Shown here piece by piece: positions 8,578 to 17,935 of a stretch of 64,000 bases of DNA (the stretch's first letter is position 1; each line of letters begins with the position of its first letter). This stretch comes from Muribaculaceae bacterium (GTDB taxonomy: Bacteria; Bacteroidota; Bacteroidia; Bacteroidales; Muribaculaceae). The stretch is from positions 114,461 through 178,460 of the forward strand of contig JAFYYG010000042.1 of the NCBI GenBank assembly GCA_017557625.1. Direction: 5' to 3'. A program made the translations under genes and the position numbers. Below the pieces are notes generated by a model that made no database searches, was not told where the DNA came from, and saw only the letters and a list, made by a program, of their open reading frames with translations.

Positions 8578-9897
8578 ATGAGACTTTCGAAAATAAATAG
8601 GGAAATAATGGCGATTTCGCTGCCGGCGATTATTGCCAATATAGCAGAACCGCTGCTGGGACTACTCGACACGGGAATCGCCGGACATCTTGGCGCACCG
8701 CAGTTTATCGGAGCGGTAGCGGTGGGAGCCATGATGATGAACGTGCTGTACTGGAACTTCGGTTTCCTGCGCATGGGCACATCGGGACTCACCGCCCAGG
8801 CCTACGGCAGCAACTCGCACCACGATCAAGTTGACACGCTGCAGCGCTCAGGGGCAATAGCTCTTGTCGTTGGCATAGCGATGGTGGTGTTGCAGGTACC
8901 CATCCTGTGGCTCCTGTTGTGGATTATGGGGCCTGGTCCCGAAGTCTCGGCTCTTGCCTCCACCTATTTTACCATAGTGGTGTGGGGTGCGCCGGCGGTG
9001 TTGCTCACCATGACGATAAAAGGCTGGCTACTCGGCATGCAAGACTCGGTCAGCCCCATGCTCATCTCCATCGGTGTGAATGTGCTCAACATGGTGATTA
9101 GTCTCGGGGCGGTATATTGGCTCGACATGGGCTTTAAGGGCATCGCCGTAGGAACGCTGGTTTCGGTATGGGTTGGGGTGATTTATGCCTGCTGGTGCGT
9201 GCGTTACCGCTTTAAAACCATCACCCGCGACATTAGCCTCACGAGCGCCTTCAACTTCAAGGGCAGCGGCCGCTTTTTCAAGGTGAACACCGACATCTTT
9301 GTGCGCTGCATCTTCATGCTTGCCGTGAATCTGTTCTTCATCCGCGCTGGTGCTATAAACGGAGACATGGTACTTGCGGTGAACACGATGATGCAGCAGT
9401 TGTTCCATCTCTTCAGTTATTTCATGGACGGCATAGCCTTTGCTGGCGAGGCTGTGGCAGGCAAATATTACGGAGCCCGAGACCTCAGCAATATGCACCG
9501 CTGCGTGCGATGGCTATTTGTGTGGGGCGCGGTGACAACGGCAGTCTTTGTACTGGCCTACTCCCTTTTCCCTCACGCCATCTTCTCAATGTTCACGAGC
9601 CAGAGCGAGGTAGTTGACGAGGCGATGCGCTACCGATGGTGGTGTGCCATAGTGCCGGCAGTGAGCATGGCAGCTTTCGTGTGGGACGGCGTGTTCATAG
9701 GCGTCACCGCCACACGAGGAATGCTCATCGCGGTTGCCACCGCCTGCGCCCTGTTCTTCCTCCTCTACTTCTCCCTCCCCGCCTCCTTAGGCAACCACTC
9801 CCTCTGGATCGCCTTCGTGGCCTTCCTCACCACCCGCAGCGCAGTCCAGACCGCCATCCGGCATAAGCATTTCAGCTCTAGGCTCAGGTTAGCATAA
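8578..9897 (+). CDS. MATE-family multidrug/cation exporter (DinF-like)
   Basis: A 439-residue integral inner-membrane protein with about 12 hydrophobic helices in two related halves. Typical MATE features include the first-helix stretch ISLPAIIANIAEPLLGLLD near residue 13, the GTSGLTAQAYG loop, and a matching region FMDGIAFAGEAVAGKYYGA in the second half. MATE proteins export drugs, flavins or metabolites against sodium or proton gradients; the DinF-like branch fits best. It is divergent from the DUF4595 lipoprotein gene; the intergenic stretch carries a short CAGTTATCACTTGTCAG-type repeat. Substrate unknown. Confidence 0.92.
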   Translation: MRLSKINREIMAISLPAIIANIAEPLLGLLDTGIAGHLGAPQFIGAVAVGAMMMNVLYWNFGFLRMGTSGLTAQAYGSNSHHDQVDTLQRSGAIALVVGIAMVVLQVPILWLLLWIMGPGPEVSALASTYFTIVVWGAPAVLLTMTIKGWLLGMQDSVSPMLISIGVNVLNMVISLGAVYWLDMGFKGIAVGTLVSVWVGVIYACWCVRYRFKTITRDISLTSAFNFKGSGRFFKVNTDIFVRCIFMLAVNLFFIRAGAINGDMVLAVNTMMQQLFHLFSYFMDGIAFAGEAVAGKYYGARDLSNMHRCVRWLFVWGAVTTAVFVLAYSLFPHAIFSMFTSQSEVVDEAMRYRWWCAIVPAVSMAAFVWDGVFIGVTATRGMLIAVATACALFFLLYFSLPASLGNHSLWIAFVAFLTTRSAVQTAIRHKHFSSRLRLA

Positions 9898-9912
9898 ATA
9901 AGATTTTTGTTG

Positions 9913-9920
9913 TAACTTTG
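9913..9920 (+). promoter_or_regulatory. -7 box before the tRNA-dihydrouridine synthase gene
   Basis: TAACTTTG matches TAnnTTTG and lies 20 bases before the ATG at 9941. A convincing -33 TTTG is not seen. Confidence 0.4.
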
Positions 9921-9940
9921 CGGACAAAATATTACACAAA

Positions 9941-10930
9941 ATGAAAATAGGAAACATAGACTTAGGCCCTCGTCCAGTGATGCTGGCGCCCATGGAGGAT
10001 GTGACAGACGTGTCGTTCCGACAGATTTGCCGTGAACAGGGTGCCGACATGGTTTATACCGAGTTTGTTAGTGCCGACGCGGTGATTCGCAACATCGACA
10101 GCACTTTGCGCAAGATGGTCATCAACCCAGGCGAGCGACCTGCCGCAATCCAAATTTACGGCCGCGAGGTAGATCCCATGGTCGAGGCCGCCAAAATAGC
10201 GCAAGAGGCCAAGCCCGAAGTCTTGGACATAAACTTCGGCTGCCCGGTGAAGAAGGTGGCGCACAAAGGCGCAGGAGCAGGTATGCTTCGCAACATCCCG
10301 CTCATGCTTGAAATCACCCGCGAGGTGGTGAGGGCTGTTGACTTGCCTGTAACCGTCAAAACGCGACTCGGCTGGGACTGCAACAACAAAATAATAGTGG
10401 AGCTCGCCGAGCAACTGCAAGACTGTGGCATACAGGCCCTCACGATTCATGGGCGTACACGTTCGCAGATGTATAACGGCGAAGCCGACTGGACTCTAAT
10501 TGGCGAGGTAAAGAACAACCCTCGCATGACAATCCCCATCATTGGCAACGGCGACATCACCACTCCACAAAAGCTTGCTGAATACTACGACCGCTATGGC
10601 GTTGACGGCATAATGGTGGGACGCGCCTCAATTGGAGCGCCCTGGATTTTCCGTGAGATGAAGCAGTATTTGACCCACGGTACCCTGCCTGAGATAAGCC
10701 GCCACGAGAAAATGGCGCTGCTGCGCCGCCAGATTGACGAGAGCATCGACCGCATCGACGAGTACCGCGGCATCCTCCACATCCGCCGCCATCTCGCCGC
10801 CACACCACTGCTGAAGGGCATCAAGAACTTCCGCGAGACACGCATCGCCATGCTCCGCGCTAACACCAAGGCTGAGCTCACTGCTATCCTTGACTATATT
10901 GAGAATGAAATCTTTACTAATATAGATTAG
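9941..10930 (+). CDS. dusB: tRNA-dihydrouridine synthase (DusB type)
   Basis: Dus enzymes reduce uridines in the tRNA D-loop to dihydrouridine using FMN and NADPH. The 329-residue protein has the TIM-barrel signature: LAPMEDVTDVSFRQIC near residue 16, the catalytic cysteine in DINFGCPVKKV near residue 96, HGRTRSQMYNGEADW near residue 170, NGDITTP and VGRASIGAPWIF. The pattern and length fit the DusB group, the single Dus of many Bacteroidetes; assignment of the exact uridine position is by family only. It has its own upstream region and is followed by rpoN about 160 bases later. Confidence 0.93.
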   Translation: MKIGNIDLGPRPVMLAPMEDVTDVSFRQICREQGADMVYTEFVSADAVIRNIDSTLRKMVINPGERPAAIQIYGREVDPMVEAAKIAQEAKPEVLDINFGCPVKKVAHKGAGAGMLRNIPLMLEITREVVRAVDLPVTVKTRLGWDCNNKIIVELAEQLQDCGIQALTIHGRTRSQMYNGEADWTLIGEVKNNPRMTIPIIGNGDITTPQKLAEYYDRYGVDGIMVGRASIGAPWIFREMKQYLTHGTLPEISRHEKMALLRRQIDESIDRIDEYRGILHIRRHLAATPLLKGIKNFRETRIAMLRANTKAELTAILDYIENEIFTNID

Positions 10931-11035
10931 TTGAGAGGACAAGAAAACTAGCCTGGGCGTTGTTGATGTACTGCGCCGTAAGCACGGCGTTCACACTATC
11001 AACCATAAAGTATCACCAAAAAATAATACTTTTTT

Positions 11036-11067
11036 CTTGCAAATATAACCCAGGTTCTTTAATTTTG
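11036..11067 (+). promoter_or_regulatory. putative promoter of rpoN
   Basis: CTTG at 11036-11039 and TAATTTTG at 11060-11067 are 20 bases apart. The -7 half matches the Bacteroidetes consensus; the -33 half has one mismatch. The ATG follows at 11092. Confidence 0.5.
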
Positions 11068-11091
11068 TAATCTCAATCAACAATATGCACT

Positions 11092-12564
11092 ATGAGCGAG
11101 ACTAACGATTTTCAACAGATTCAGAAGCTGAGCCAGGAGATGGCTCTCAAGCAAAAGGCGTCGCAGATGCAAGTGATGCTCGGTCAACTCATTGAGATGA
11201 ATGACGATGAGATAAAAGACCGCATTGAAATGGAGCTTGATGATAACCCAGCACTTGAAGAGGCCGAAAGCAATGACAACGACTACGACAACGATAATGA
11301 AGGAAGCCTGAATGACGACAACCCTTTTGACTCTGCATTTTCTCAAAACGATGATGATGAATCTGACCGCTACGATGACGGACTAAGCTATATTCAAACC
11401 AAGCGCCGCCAAAACATCGATACCGATGTCTATCGACCACCAGTTGTCAACGAGGTCTCAATGTTTGAGGTTCTGATGAGCCAAATAAGGGAACGTGACC
11501 TCGACGAGCGTCAGCTGCTGATTGCTGAGTACATCATCGGTGAGATTGAAGACGACGGATTGCTGCGAAGCCCCATCACCTCAATATGCGGCAATATCAT
11601 ATCCAAAGAAAACGTGTTTGTCACACCACAAGAGGTGGAAGAAGTGCTAGAGGTTATTCAAGACCTTGAACCAGCAGGCATTGGTGCCACAAGCACCCGC
11701 GAGTGCATCTTGCTGCAAATAGAGGACATGAAAGGCGAGAACATCGAAATAGCACAAGTTGCCCACGCCATCGTTGACAAGTACTTTGAAGAATATGAGC
11801 GTCATCACTACGACAAGATTCTCAATGCTTTAAACATCGATAAGGGAACGTTTCTCAAAGCCGACAAAATCATAAAAAGGACGAATCCGCGTCCAGGAAA
11901 CATATTCAATTCGGGAGAACGCATGAGCAACGCACAACACATCACCCCCGATTTTGTAATCAGTAACGAGGATGGCAAACTCACCCTAACCCTAGTCAAC
12001 GACATTCCCGAGCTTCAAATCTCTGAAAGTTACGAAACTGAGTTTCAGCGCATAGCCAAACGCAATGCCGCCAATGAAAGTGACAACGATGTCCTTATAA
12101 AGAGGCAGTATGAGCAGGCAACCAGTTTTATCGAGCTGCTCAAAATGAGACAAGAGAAACTCTACAACATCATGAAAGCCATCATGATAAAGCAGCAGGA
12201 ATTCTTCATCTCTGGCGACACCATGACCATCAAACCACTGGTACTCAATGATATCGCTGAAATGACAGGATATGACGTATCTACCATATCAAGAGCGAGA
12301 CAAAACAAGTATGTTGATACCAACTGGGGAATCTTCGACCTGAAATACTTCTTTGGCAACGCTCTCGATGACGACACCTCGGCAACTGCAATCAAGGAAA
12401 TTATAAAGGAACTCGTCGAGAACGAGGACAAGAAAAAGCCGTTCAGCGACGAGAAGCTCTGCGAAATCCTGCAAGAACGAGGCTATAGCATCAAGCGTCG
12501 TACAGTGGCAAAATATCGTGAGAACCTTCTAATACCAGTCGCACGACAGAGAAAAACCTTGTAA
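11092..12564 (+). CDS. rpoN: RNA polymerase sigma-54 factor
   Basis: Sigma-54 directs RNA polymerase to -24/-12 promoters that need an enhancer-binding ATPase. The 490-residue protein has the three regions in order: an N-terminal Gln/Leu-rich activator-contacting segment (residues 1-50), an acidic linker (about 50-105), the core-binding region, a helix-turn-helix DVSTISRARQNKYV near residue 392, and the RpoN box RRTVAKYRE near residue 470. No enhancer-binding protein is encoded in the window. The gene is followed after 9 bases by a PAP2-like membrane protein gene, likely on the same transcript. Confidence 0.95.
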   Translation: MSETNDFQQIQKLSQEMALKQKASQMQVMLGQLIEMNDDEIKDRIEMELDDNPALEEAESNDNDYDNDNEGSLNDDNPFDSAFSQNDDDESDRYDDGLSYIQTKRRQNIDTDVYRPPVVNEVSMFEVLMSQIRERDLDERQLLIAEYIIGEIEDDGLLRSPITSICGNIISKENVFVTPQEVEEVLEVIQDLEPAGIGATSTRECILLQIEDMKGENIEIAQVAHAIVDKYFEEYERHHYDKILNALNIDKGTFLKADKIIKRTNPRPGNIFNSGERMSNAQHITPDFVISNEDGKLTLTLVNDIPELQISESYETEFQRIAKRNAANESDNDVLIKRQYEQATSFIELLKMRQEKLYNIMKAIMIKQQEFFISGDTMTIKPLVLNDIAEMTGYDVSTISRARQNKYVDTNWGIFDLKYFFGNALDDDTSATAIKEIIKELVENEDKKKPFSDEKLCEILQERGYSIKRRTVAKYRENLLIPVARQRKTL

Positions 12565-12573
12565 CACTAATCT

Positions 12574-13227
12574 ATGATGCTTTCTAGAATAACGAAAATA
12601 AGAATCCTTGACGAGATTGCGAAGTTCATCTCCACAATACTCAGCCCGCTGCTTACGCCAACCTACAGCACCGTGATGATACTGAGCATCACGCCTAAAC
12701 TCCTTGACATTACTGGAGCACGTTTTAAACTGCTGCTCATCGTCTTTGCCCTCACCTGTATCTTCCCAATGGTCACCATTGCGTTGCTACACAACTTCAA
12801 GATCATCAAAGACAAACGCATGATTAGCCGCAAAGAGAGACTAATACCCTACATCACTGGCACAATATTTTATGCCGTCGCTGTATATCATGTCATATAC
12901 ACACATGAGCAAATGTGGCTGGTGATGTTCTTTGCTGGTGGCACGTTGGCCTGTTTGATTTCTACAATAGTCAACTTCTGGTGGAAAATAAGTGCACACA
13001 TGGCTGGCATAGGAGGCCTGCTGGCGCTGCTGTGGCAAATCGACGCTATGGAACTTGAGATTATCAGTAAGCCCTTTATGGCGCTATATATTCTCATAGC
13101 CATTCTTCTGTCAGGAATGCTGGGCAGTGCCCGCTTGATTCTAAAGCGTCACACCCTGCCACAAGTGCTCGCTGGATTCCTCAATGGACTAATCTGCGTT
13201 TCACTGATGATGAGACTATTTGGATAA
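12574..13227 (+). CDS. PAP2-like integral membrane protein, catalytic residues degenerate
   Basis: A 217-residue protein with about six membrane helices. Helix spacing and two stretches recall the PAP2 phosphatase superfamily: KISAHMAGIGG near residue 133 where active members have the SGH block, and SARLILKRHTLPQVLAG near residue 179, which keeps the Arg and His of the third motif but has Gln where the catalytic Asp should be. It may bind lipid or polyprenyl phosphates without hydrolysing them, or be active by another arrangement (inference). It lies 9 bases after rpoN; the start may be 12574 or the adjacent ATG at 12577. Confidence 0.65.
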   Translation: MMLSRITKIRILDEIAKFISTILSPLLTPTYSTVMILSITPKLLDITGARFKLLLIVFALTCIFPMVTIALLHNFKIIKDKRMISRKERLIPYITGTIFYAVAVYHVIYTHEQMWLVMFFAGGTLACLISTIVNFWWKISAHMAGIGGLLALLWQIDAMELEIISKPFMALYILIAILLSGMLGSARLILKRHTLPQVLAGFLNGLICVSLMMRLFG

Positions 13228-13261
13228 GTGTTAAGCTGGGAAACTATAAGCTCTAGAACCT

Positions 13262-13322
13262 ATAGGTAATCTTGCAACTCAAAAAACTGATGACTCATAA
13301 CTAAGAACTCAAAACTAAGAAC
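13262..13322. repeat. short-word intergenic repeat (AACTGATGACT / AAGAACTCA family)
   Basis: About 60 bases of imperfect AACTCA, AACTGATGACTCATAACT and AAGAACT words run straight up to the ispG start codon. They leave no room for a separate ribosome-binding site or -7 box next to the ATG. Confidence 0.6.
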
Positions 13323-13323
13323 T

Positions 13324-15135
13324 ATGTTCAACTATCACCGCCGCAAGACTGTTTCAGTAAATATAGGCAACACACCTTTAGGCAGCGACTTCCCCATCAG
13401 GGTGCAGTCAATGACTAACACCTCAACCAACGACATCGATGCCAGCGTGGAGCAATGCCAGCGCATTGCCGACGCCGGGGCACACTACGTGAGGCTCACG
13501 ACGCAAGGAGTGCGAGAGGCAAAAAACTTAGGAATAATTCGCCAAAAGTTGCGTGAGAGTGGTTGTAAAGTACCTCTTGTAGCCGACATCCACTTCAATC
13601 CGCGTGCGGCACTCGAAGCGGCTCAGGTCACCGACAAGGTGCGCATCAACCCAGGCAACTTCGTTGACCCGGCACGGCAGTTTAAGAGTTTAACTTATAC
13701 CGATGAAGAGTACCAAGCCGAACTCCAGCGCATCCACGACTCATTGGTGCCGTTCATCGACCTATGCCGCAAGCACGGCACTGCAGTGCGGCTTGGCGTG
13801 AACCACGGTTCGCTGAGCGACCGCATCATGAGCCGCTATGGCAACACCGCACCTGGCATGGTGGAGAGCGTGATGGAATATTTGCGCGTCTTCGTGGAGC
13901 AGAAGTTCATGGATGTGGTGATTTCGATGAAAGCCTCCAACGTGGTAGTCATGGTCGAGGCGGTGCGACGCTTAGTAGCAGCGATGGATGCCGAAGACAT
14001 GCATTTCCCGCTTCACTTAGGCGTTACCGAGGCGGGATTTGGCGAGGACGGACGCATCAAGAGCGCAGTGGGTATTGGTGCACTCTTGAGTCAAGGACTT
14101 GGCGACACCATCCGCGTGTCGTTGAGTGAAGACCCAGAACTCGAAGTGCCTGTAGCTAACAAACTCGTTGATTACATAACAGGCCGCGAAGGCCATCCAC
14201 ACATCGAGGGACATTACAGCAAGGGCTATAACCCATTGATGCCTGAGCGACGCTTAGGCAACAGCATCAACGGATTAGTGGGCGGCAAAACACCTATCGT
14301 CATTGCCTCGTGCCATCCTGATGATGTTACTGGCAATCGACGTCCCGACTTATTCTTCAGTCCAACTGGTGTCCTCAACGACACCGACCGTTTCATTGTT
14401 CCCGCAGCCATTTATCACGGCAAGGACAACACCTCTCCCCTATTCTCCCTAGACAACTGGAACGATAGCGTTGATGCACCTCTCAAGTGGCTAGAGGTGC
14501 CTGCAAGCACACCTGTAGAAAAACTGCTTTTCCTCAAGAACTGCGACAATGTGGCGATAATCATCACACCCGACAACATAAATGTGAGTGGATGCCAACA
14601 GGCTCTCATTCATTCCCTTATCGATGAGGGCATCAACTGCCCCGTCATTCTCCATAATGGCTACCTCGACACCGATACTGAGTGGCTGCAGGTGAAAGCC
14701 GGGGCCGACCTCGGAGCTGTGATACTCAACGGCTTGGGCGACGGAGTGTGGCTTGAAGACTCTGATTATGAGAATCAGAACGAAGTCGTGGGCTACGCCT
14801 TCGCCATACTGCAAGCGGCACGATTGCGCACCACTAAAACGGAGTTCATATCGTGTCCAAGTTGCGGACGCACAATGTTTGACCTGCAAACCACCGTACA
14901 CCGTGTGCAGGAAGCCACTTCTCATCTCACCCACCTCAAGATTGGCGTGATGGGCTGCGTGGTAAATGGCCCAGGCGAGATGGCCGATGCCGACTATGGA
15001 TATGTGGGTGCTGCCGTGGGACGAATAAGCCTCTACAAGGGAAAAGAGTGTATCGAGAAAAACATCCCCGAAGCCGATGCCATCCCTCGTCTCATCGCCC
15101 TTATCAAAGAAAACGGCGACTGGGTGGAACCTTAA
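13324..15135 (+). CDS. ispG: 4-hydroxy-3-methylbut-2-enyl diphosphate synthase
   Basis: IspG (GcpE) makes HMBPP in the MEP pathway of isoprenoid synthesis with a 4Fe-4S cluster and a reductant. This 603-residue form is much longer than the roughly 370 residues of Proteobacteria: the TIM barrel (residues 1-280, with VQSMTNTSTND near residue 29) is separated from the cluster-binding C-terminal domain by an insert of about 200 residues (roughly 285-495), as is usual in Bacteroidetes, chlamydiae and plants. Cluster cysteines lie in SCPSCGRT near residue 515 and GVMGCVVNGPGEM near residue 545. It supplies precursors used by MenA and by lipid-carrier synthesis. Confidence 0.95.
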   Translation: MFNYHRRKTVSVNIGNTPLGSDFPIRVQSMTNTSTNDIDASVEQCQRIADAGAHYVRLTTQGVREAKNLGIIRQKLRESGCKVPLVADIHFNPRAALEAAQVTDKVRINPGNFVDPARQFKSLTYTDEEYQAELQRIHDSLVPFIDLCRKHGTAVRLGVNHGSLSDRIMSRYGNTAPGMVESVMEYLRVFVEQKFMDVVISMKASNVVVMVEAVRRLVAAMDAEDMHFPLHLGVTEAGFGEDGRIKSAVGIGALLSQGLGDTIRVSLSEDPELEVPVANKLVDYITGREGHPHIEGHYSKGYNPLMPERRLGNSINGLVGGKTPIVIASCHPDDVTGNRRPDLFFSPTGVLNDTDRFIVPAAIYHGKDNTSPLFSLDNWNDSVDAPLKWLEVPASTPVEKLLFLKNCDNVAIIITPDNINVSGCQQALIHSLIDEGINCPVILHNGYLDTDTEWLQVKAGADLGAVILNGLGDGVWLEDSDYENQNEVVGYAFAILQAARLRTTKTEFISCPSCGRTMFDLQTTVHRVQEATSHLTHLKIGVMGCVVNGPGEMADADYGYVGAAVGRISLYKGKECIEKNIPEADAIPRLIALIKENGDWVEP

Positions 15136-15170
15136 TATCTCTGTTCAATCATTATATTTATTTTTACGTT

Positions 15171-15908
15171 ATGAAACAACAATCTTCTGAACATCATGAT
15201 GAAACAAAGCAGAATGAAACATTCTGCTATATTGACGATTCTATTCCTAACGAACCTACTGACACTAACAGTATGCGTCAAAACTTAGAATACGGAAGAC
15301 AATTCCCCAAAAGCGAGAAATCCAGTCAAAATGATGAAAATCTCGTGACCACATCAAATGATGAAGGCTACCACAACGTTTATGACAATGAGACATTACC
15401 ACAAAAGGCAAGATATCAACAAAATAATGATTACAGTAAAAACAAGCCATATACTACTTTATTAACCTTTGTGGCAATATTTGTGACATGTGTTTTAATA
15501 GAACGAACTATATATTACTTTCATAATCAAAAAGTCTATATAATCTTTCGTATTTTAGATATTATTAGGATAATATCGCTTCTCTTAATTCCAATAGCAA
15601 TTATAAATAAAACAAAGTATCAACAAAATAATGATTACAGTAAAAACAAACCATATACTATTTTATTAACCTTTGTGGCAATATTTGTGACATGTGTTTT
15701 AATAGAACAAACTATACAATACAATATACATTATAATCAAAAAGTCTATATAATCTTTTATATTTTAGATATTATTGGGACTTCATCGCTTCTCTTAATT
15801 CCAAAAGCAATTATAAATCTAAAATGGAAGATAAAAATATTATTTTTATTATTACCATTCGTCGTCATTTATGTTTATTCAGACATCTTAAGGTTAATCA
15901 ATCCTTAA
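15171..15908 (+). CDS. multi-pass membrane protein with an in-frame internal duplication
   Basis: I do not recognise this 245-residue protein. I start it at the ATG at 15171; a longer frame exists but overlaps ispG. The N-terminal 80 residues are hydrophilic and rich in Glu, Asn and Gln. Two tandem copies of a 68-residue unit follow, each starting YQQNNDYSKNKPYT and containing two membrane helices (for example LLTFVAIFVTCVLI), then one more helix. The DNA repeat is 204 bases long (15414-15617 against 15618 to about 15823), nearly identical, so the duplication is recent. Base use is much more A/T-rich than in ispG and the CotH gene on either side, which hints at transfer. Confidence 0.7.
   Translation: MKQQSSEHHDETKQNETFCYIDDSIPNEPTDTNSMRQNLEYGRQFPKSEKSSQNDENLVTTSNDEGYHNVYDNETLPQKARYQQNNDYSKNKPYTTLLTFVAIFVTCVLIERTIYYFHNQKVYIIFRILDIIRIISLLLIPIAIINKTKYQQNNDYSKNKPYTILLTFVAIFVTCVLIEQTIQYNIHYNQKVYIIFYILDIIGTSSLLLIPKAIINLKWKIKILFLLLPFVVIYVYSDILRLINP
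15414..15823 (+). repeat. 204-base tandem duplication inside the membrane-protein gene
   Basis: The copies begin TATCAACAAAATAATGATT at 15414 and 15618. Both keep the reading frame. The first 95 bases differ at only a few positions; the middle diverges, with a short insertion in copy 2. Confidence 0.85.
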
Positions 15909-15939
15909 TATTATTAACAATTAAATAATACTACCCGCA

Positions 15940-17553
15940 ATGAAACGACTTCTACTTATTTTAATGACAGTTTTGGCTGTGCAGGCTATGCAGGCACAGG
16001 ACAGGTGGAGTTGGAACCCCAACTATCCACCCGACAACGAGAATGTTCAACTCACGCAGACCAACCTCCCCATCGTGTGGATGGAGGTGGACGGTGCTAC
16101 AATTGACCGGGAAGAGCGCATCACAGCACGCATGAAGATTATTCACAACGGTGATGGCAACCTCAACTATGCCGACACAGTGGCGCATCCTGGACAGAAG
16201 ATTGACTATCAGGGATATGTCGCCCTGAAGTATCGCGGCAACTCATCATTCACCGCCAGCGACAAGAAACCTTACTCGTTCCGTCCGCTAAACGCTCCTC
16301 TCGAGGAAGGCGGCACTAAGCAGAAGGTAAAAATCCTGGGTATGGGCAAGGACAACAACTGGGCTTTGCTCGCACCCTACAGCGACAAGAGCATGATGCG
16401 CGACCTGCTCATTTTTGAGCTTGAGCGACCCTGGATGGAATACACGCCTACAGGAAAGTATTGCGAGCTCTACCTCGACGGCATCTACTATGGCATTTAC
16501 ATCCTGAGCGAATTGCCCACCAAAGGCAAGCAGCGCCTGAATCTTGACGACCCAGGCGACGAGGGTGACGAGCTGACTGGCGGCTACCTGCTTGAGGTGG
16601 ACCGCACAGATGAGCCCACCTACACCTCGAAGTACCACCCCATGACAAAAAACGGCCAGTGGATTAACAACCGCTACATCAATTATCAGTTCAAAGAGCC
16701 TGAATATGAGGATTTGACCGATGCCCAATACAACTACATCACTGGACAGGTAGACTTGATGGAGGACGCCCTCGCTTCGTCAAATTACACCGACCCCGAA
16801 ACCGGCTACCGCCAATATATGGACGTGATGTCGTTTGTCGATTTCCAGATTGCACAGGAAATCTCGCACAACGTGGACGGATATCGACTCAGCTCTAAGA
16901 TATTTAAACGGCGCGACAGCACAGACCCAAGATTCAAGATGGTGCTTTGGGACTTTAACATCGCCTTTGGCAACAGCGACTATTACAACGGCTGGTACAC
17001 CAACAACTGGGTTTATGAGGGCAATAACACCCTAAATGCGGCTGGAGACACACAGCTCATTCCATTCTGGTGGTACAAGCTCAATAAAGACCCCTATTAC
17101 CAAGACCTGCTCAAGAGCCGCTGGGCACAGTGCCGACGCGCCAATATGCGTGAAGACCGCATCATGGCGACCATCGACTCAATGGCGACTCAGCTTACTG
17201 AGCAAGGTGCCATGGCACGCAACAGCCAGGCTTGGCCACGCTGGGGACAGTATGTATGGCCTAACTATTACATCGCTCAGAACTATGACGATGAGGTAAA
17301 CCACCTCAAGGAGTGGATACATGACCGTCTGACATGGATGGACCAGCAGCTCGGCTTCGACCCAACCGCTGTGGTATATGGTGACGTTGACGGTGACGGA
17401 TATGTAACTACTGCTGACATCACAGCCATTTACAACTACTTGCTCGAAGGCAACGAGACCTACATTGACACCAGCGACGTCGATGGCGACGGATTTATCA
17501 CCACAACTGATATTACCGTAATTTACAATATACTGCTAGGAAACAAAAAATAG
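15940..17553 (+). CDS. secreted CotH-kinase-family protein with C-terminal dockerin-like repeats
   Basis: A 537-residue exported protein with a signal peptide (MKRLLLILMTVLAVQAMQAQ). Residues about 30-440 form a CotH domain: KYRGNSSF near residue 95, DNNWALLAPYSDKSMMRD near residue 140, and WDFNIAFGNSDYYNGW near residue 340. Spore CotH proteins are atypical kinases that phosphorylate secreted proteins; the role of the Bacteroidetes versions is unknown. The last 60 residues are two calcium-loop dockerin-like repeats (DVDGDGYVTTADITAIYNYL and DVDGDGFITTTDITVIYNIL) that end at the C-terminus. No cohesin is visible. Export through the T9SS encoded nearby is likely but inferred. A strong terminator follows. 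Confidence 0.87.
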   Translation: MKRLLLILMTVLAVQAMQAQDRWSWNPNYPPDNENVQLTQTNLPIVWMEVDGATIDREERITARMKIIHNGDGNLNYADTVAHPGQKIDYQGYVALKYRGNSSFTASDKKPYSFRPLNAPLEEGGTKQKVKILGMGKDNNWALLAPYSDKSMMRDLLIFELERPWMEYTPTGKYCELYLDGIYYGIYILSELPTKGKQRLNLDDPGDEGDELTGGYLLEVDRTDEPTYTSKYHPMTKNGQWINNRYINYQFKEPEYEDLTDAQYNYITGQVDLMEDALASSNYTDPETGYRQYMDVMSFVDFQIAQEISHNVDGYRLSSKIFKRRDSTDPRFKMVLWDFNIAFGNSDYYNGWYTNNWVYEGNNTLNAAGDTQLIPFWWYKLNKDPYYQDLLKSRWAQCRRANMREDRIMATIDSMATQLTEQGAMARNSQAWPRWGQYVWPNYYIAQNYDDEVNHLKEWIHDRLTWMDQQLGFDPTAVVYGDVDGDGYVTTADITAIYNYLLEGNETYIDTSDVDGDGFITTTDITVIYNILLGNKK

Positions 17554-17583
17554 TTCATAGTTTATAGTTCACAGTTCATAGTA
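17550..17583. repeat. short-word repeat (TAGTTTATAG family)
   Basis: Imperfect TAGTTCA/TAGTTTA words start at the CotH stop codon. The same word family occurs at 26318-26400 between gldM and gldN. Confidence 0.6.
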
Positions 17584-17634
17584 GGGCTGTGCCTGGTGGT
17601 TAAGATGATATATGACTATAAATATTTAAGCTAC

Positions 17635-17675
17635 GCGTGGAGGGATTACTGACGATTCCTCCACGCTGGTTTTTT
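17635..17675 (+). terminator. intrinsic terminator of the CotH gene
   Basis: GCGTGGAGG (17635-17643) pairs perfectly with CCTCCACGC (17658-17666) around a 14-base loop, followed by a T run at 17670-17675. Confidence 0.85.
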
Positions 17676-17800
17676 CGCGTTTGGCTTAGATGATGTTGCA
17701 AAACTCCCGCATAATAAAAACTACTGATTAATCTTGTTATTTGCAATTTTTCAAAAAACCTTCACACACAATCGTGATTAATTGTCGGATAGAAACGGCT

Positions 17801-17847
17801 AATTGGACGAATTAGACGAATTGGTCAAATTGGACGAATTGGACGGA
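17801..17847. repeat. short-word repeat (AATTGGACG)
   Basis: About five imperfect copies of AATTGGACG/AATTAGACG/AATTGGTCA lie upstream of the PorE-like gene. Confidence 0.7.
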
Positions 17848-17935
17848 TCTAATCTCTAACCTTCAAAATACCGCGCGCGTGCAATAAAGGGTAAGATACT
17901 TTCGTTTTTAATATAATAGTTATATATCATCTATT

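Larger units (their letters stand above)
17554..17935. other. 382-base gene-free stretch between the CotH and PorE-like genes
   Basis: It holds, in order, a TAGTTTA repeat, the CotH terminator, an AATTGGACG repeat at 17801-17847 and a possible -7 box TACTTTCG at 17898-17905. No open frame of note was seen. Confidence 0.6.

Noticed and set aside
9028-9498. 156-codon minus frame inside the MATE gene
   Set aside because: Shadow of the strong plus-strand gene; the product has no domain and no start context.
15048-15170. Longer start for the duplicated membrane-protein gene
   Set aside because: It would overlap ispG in another frame; the product there is basic and unlike the rest, and a good ATG exists at 15171.
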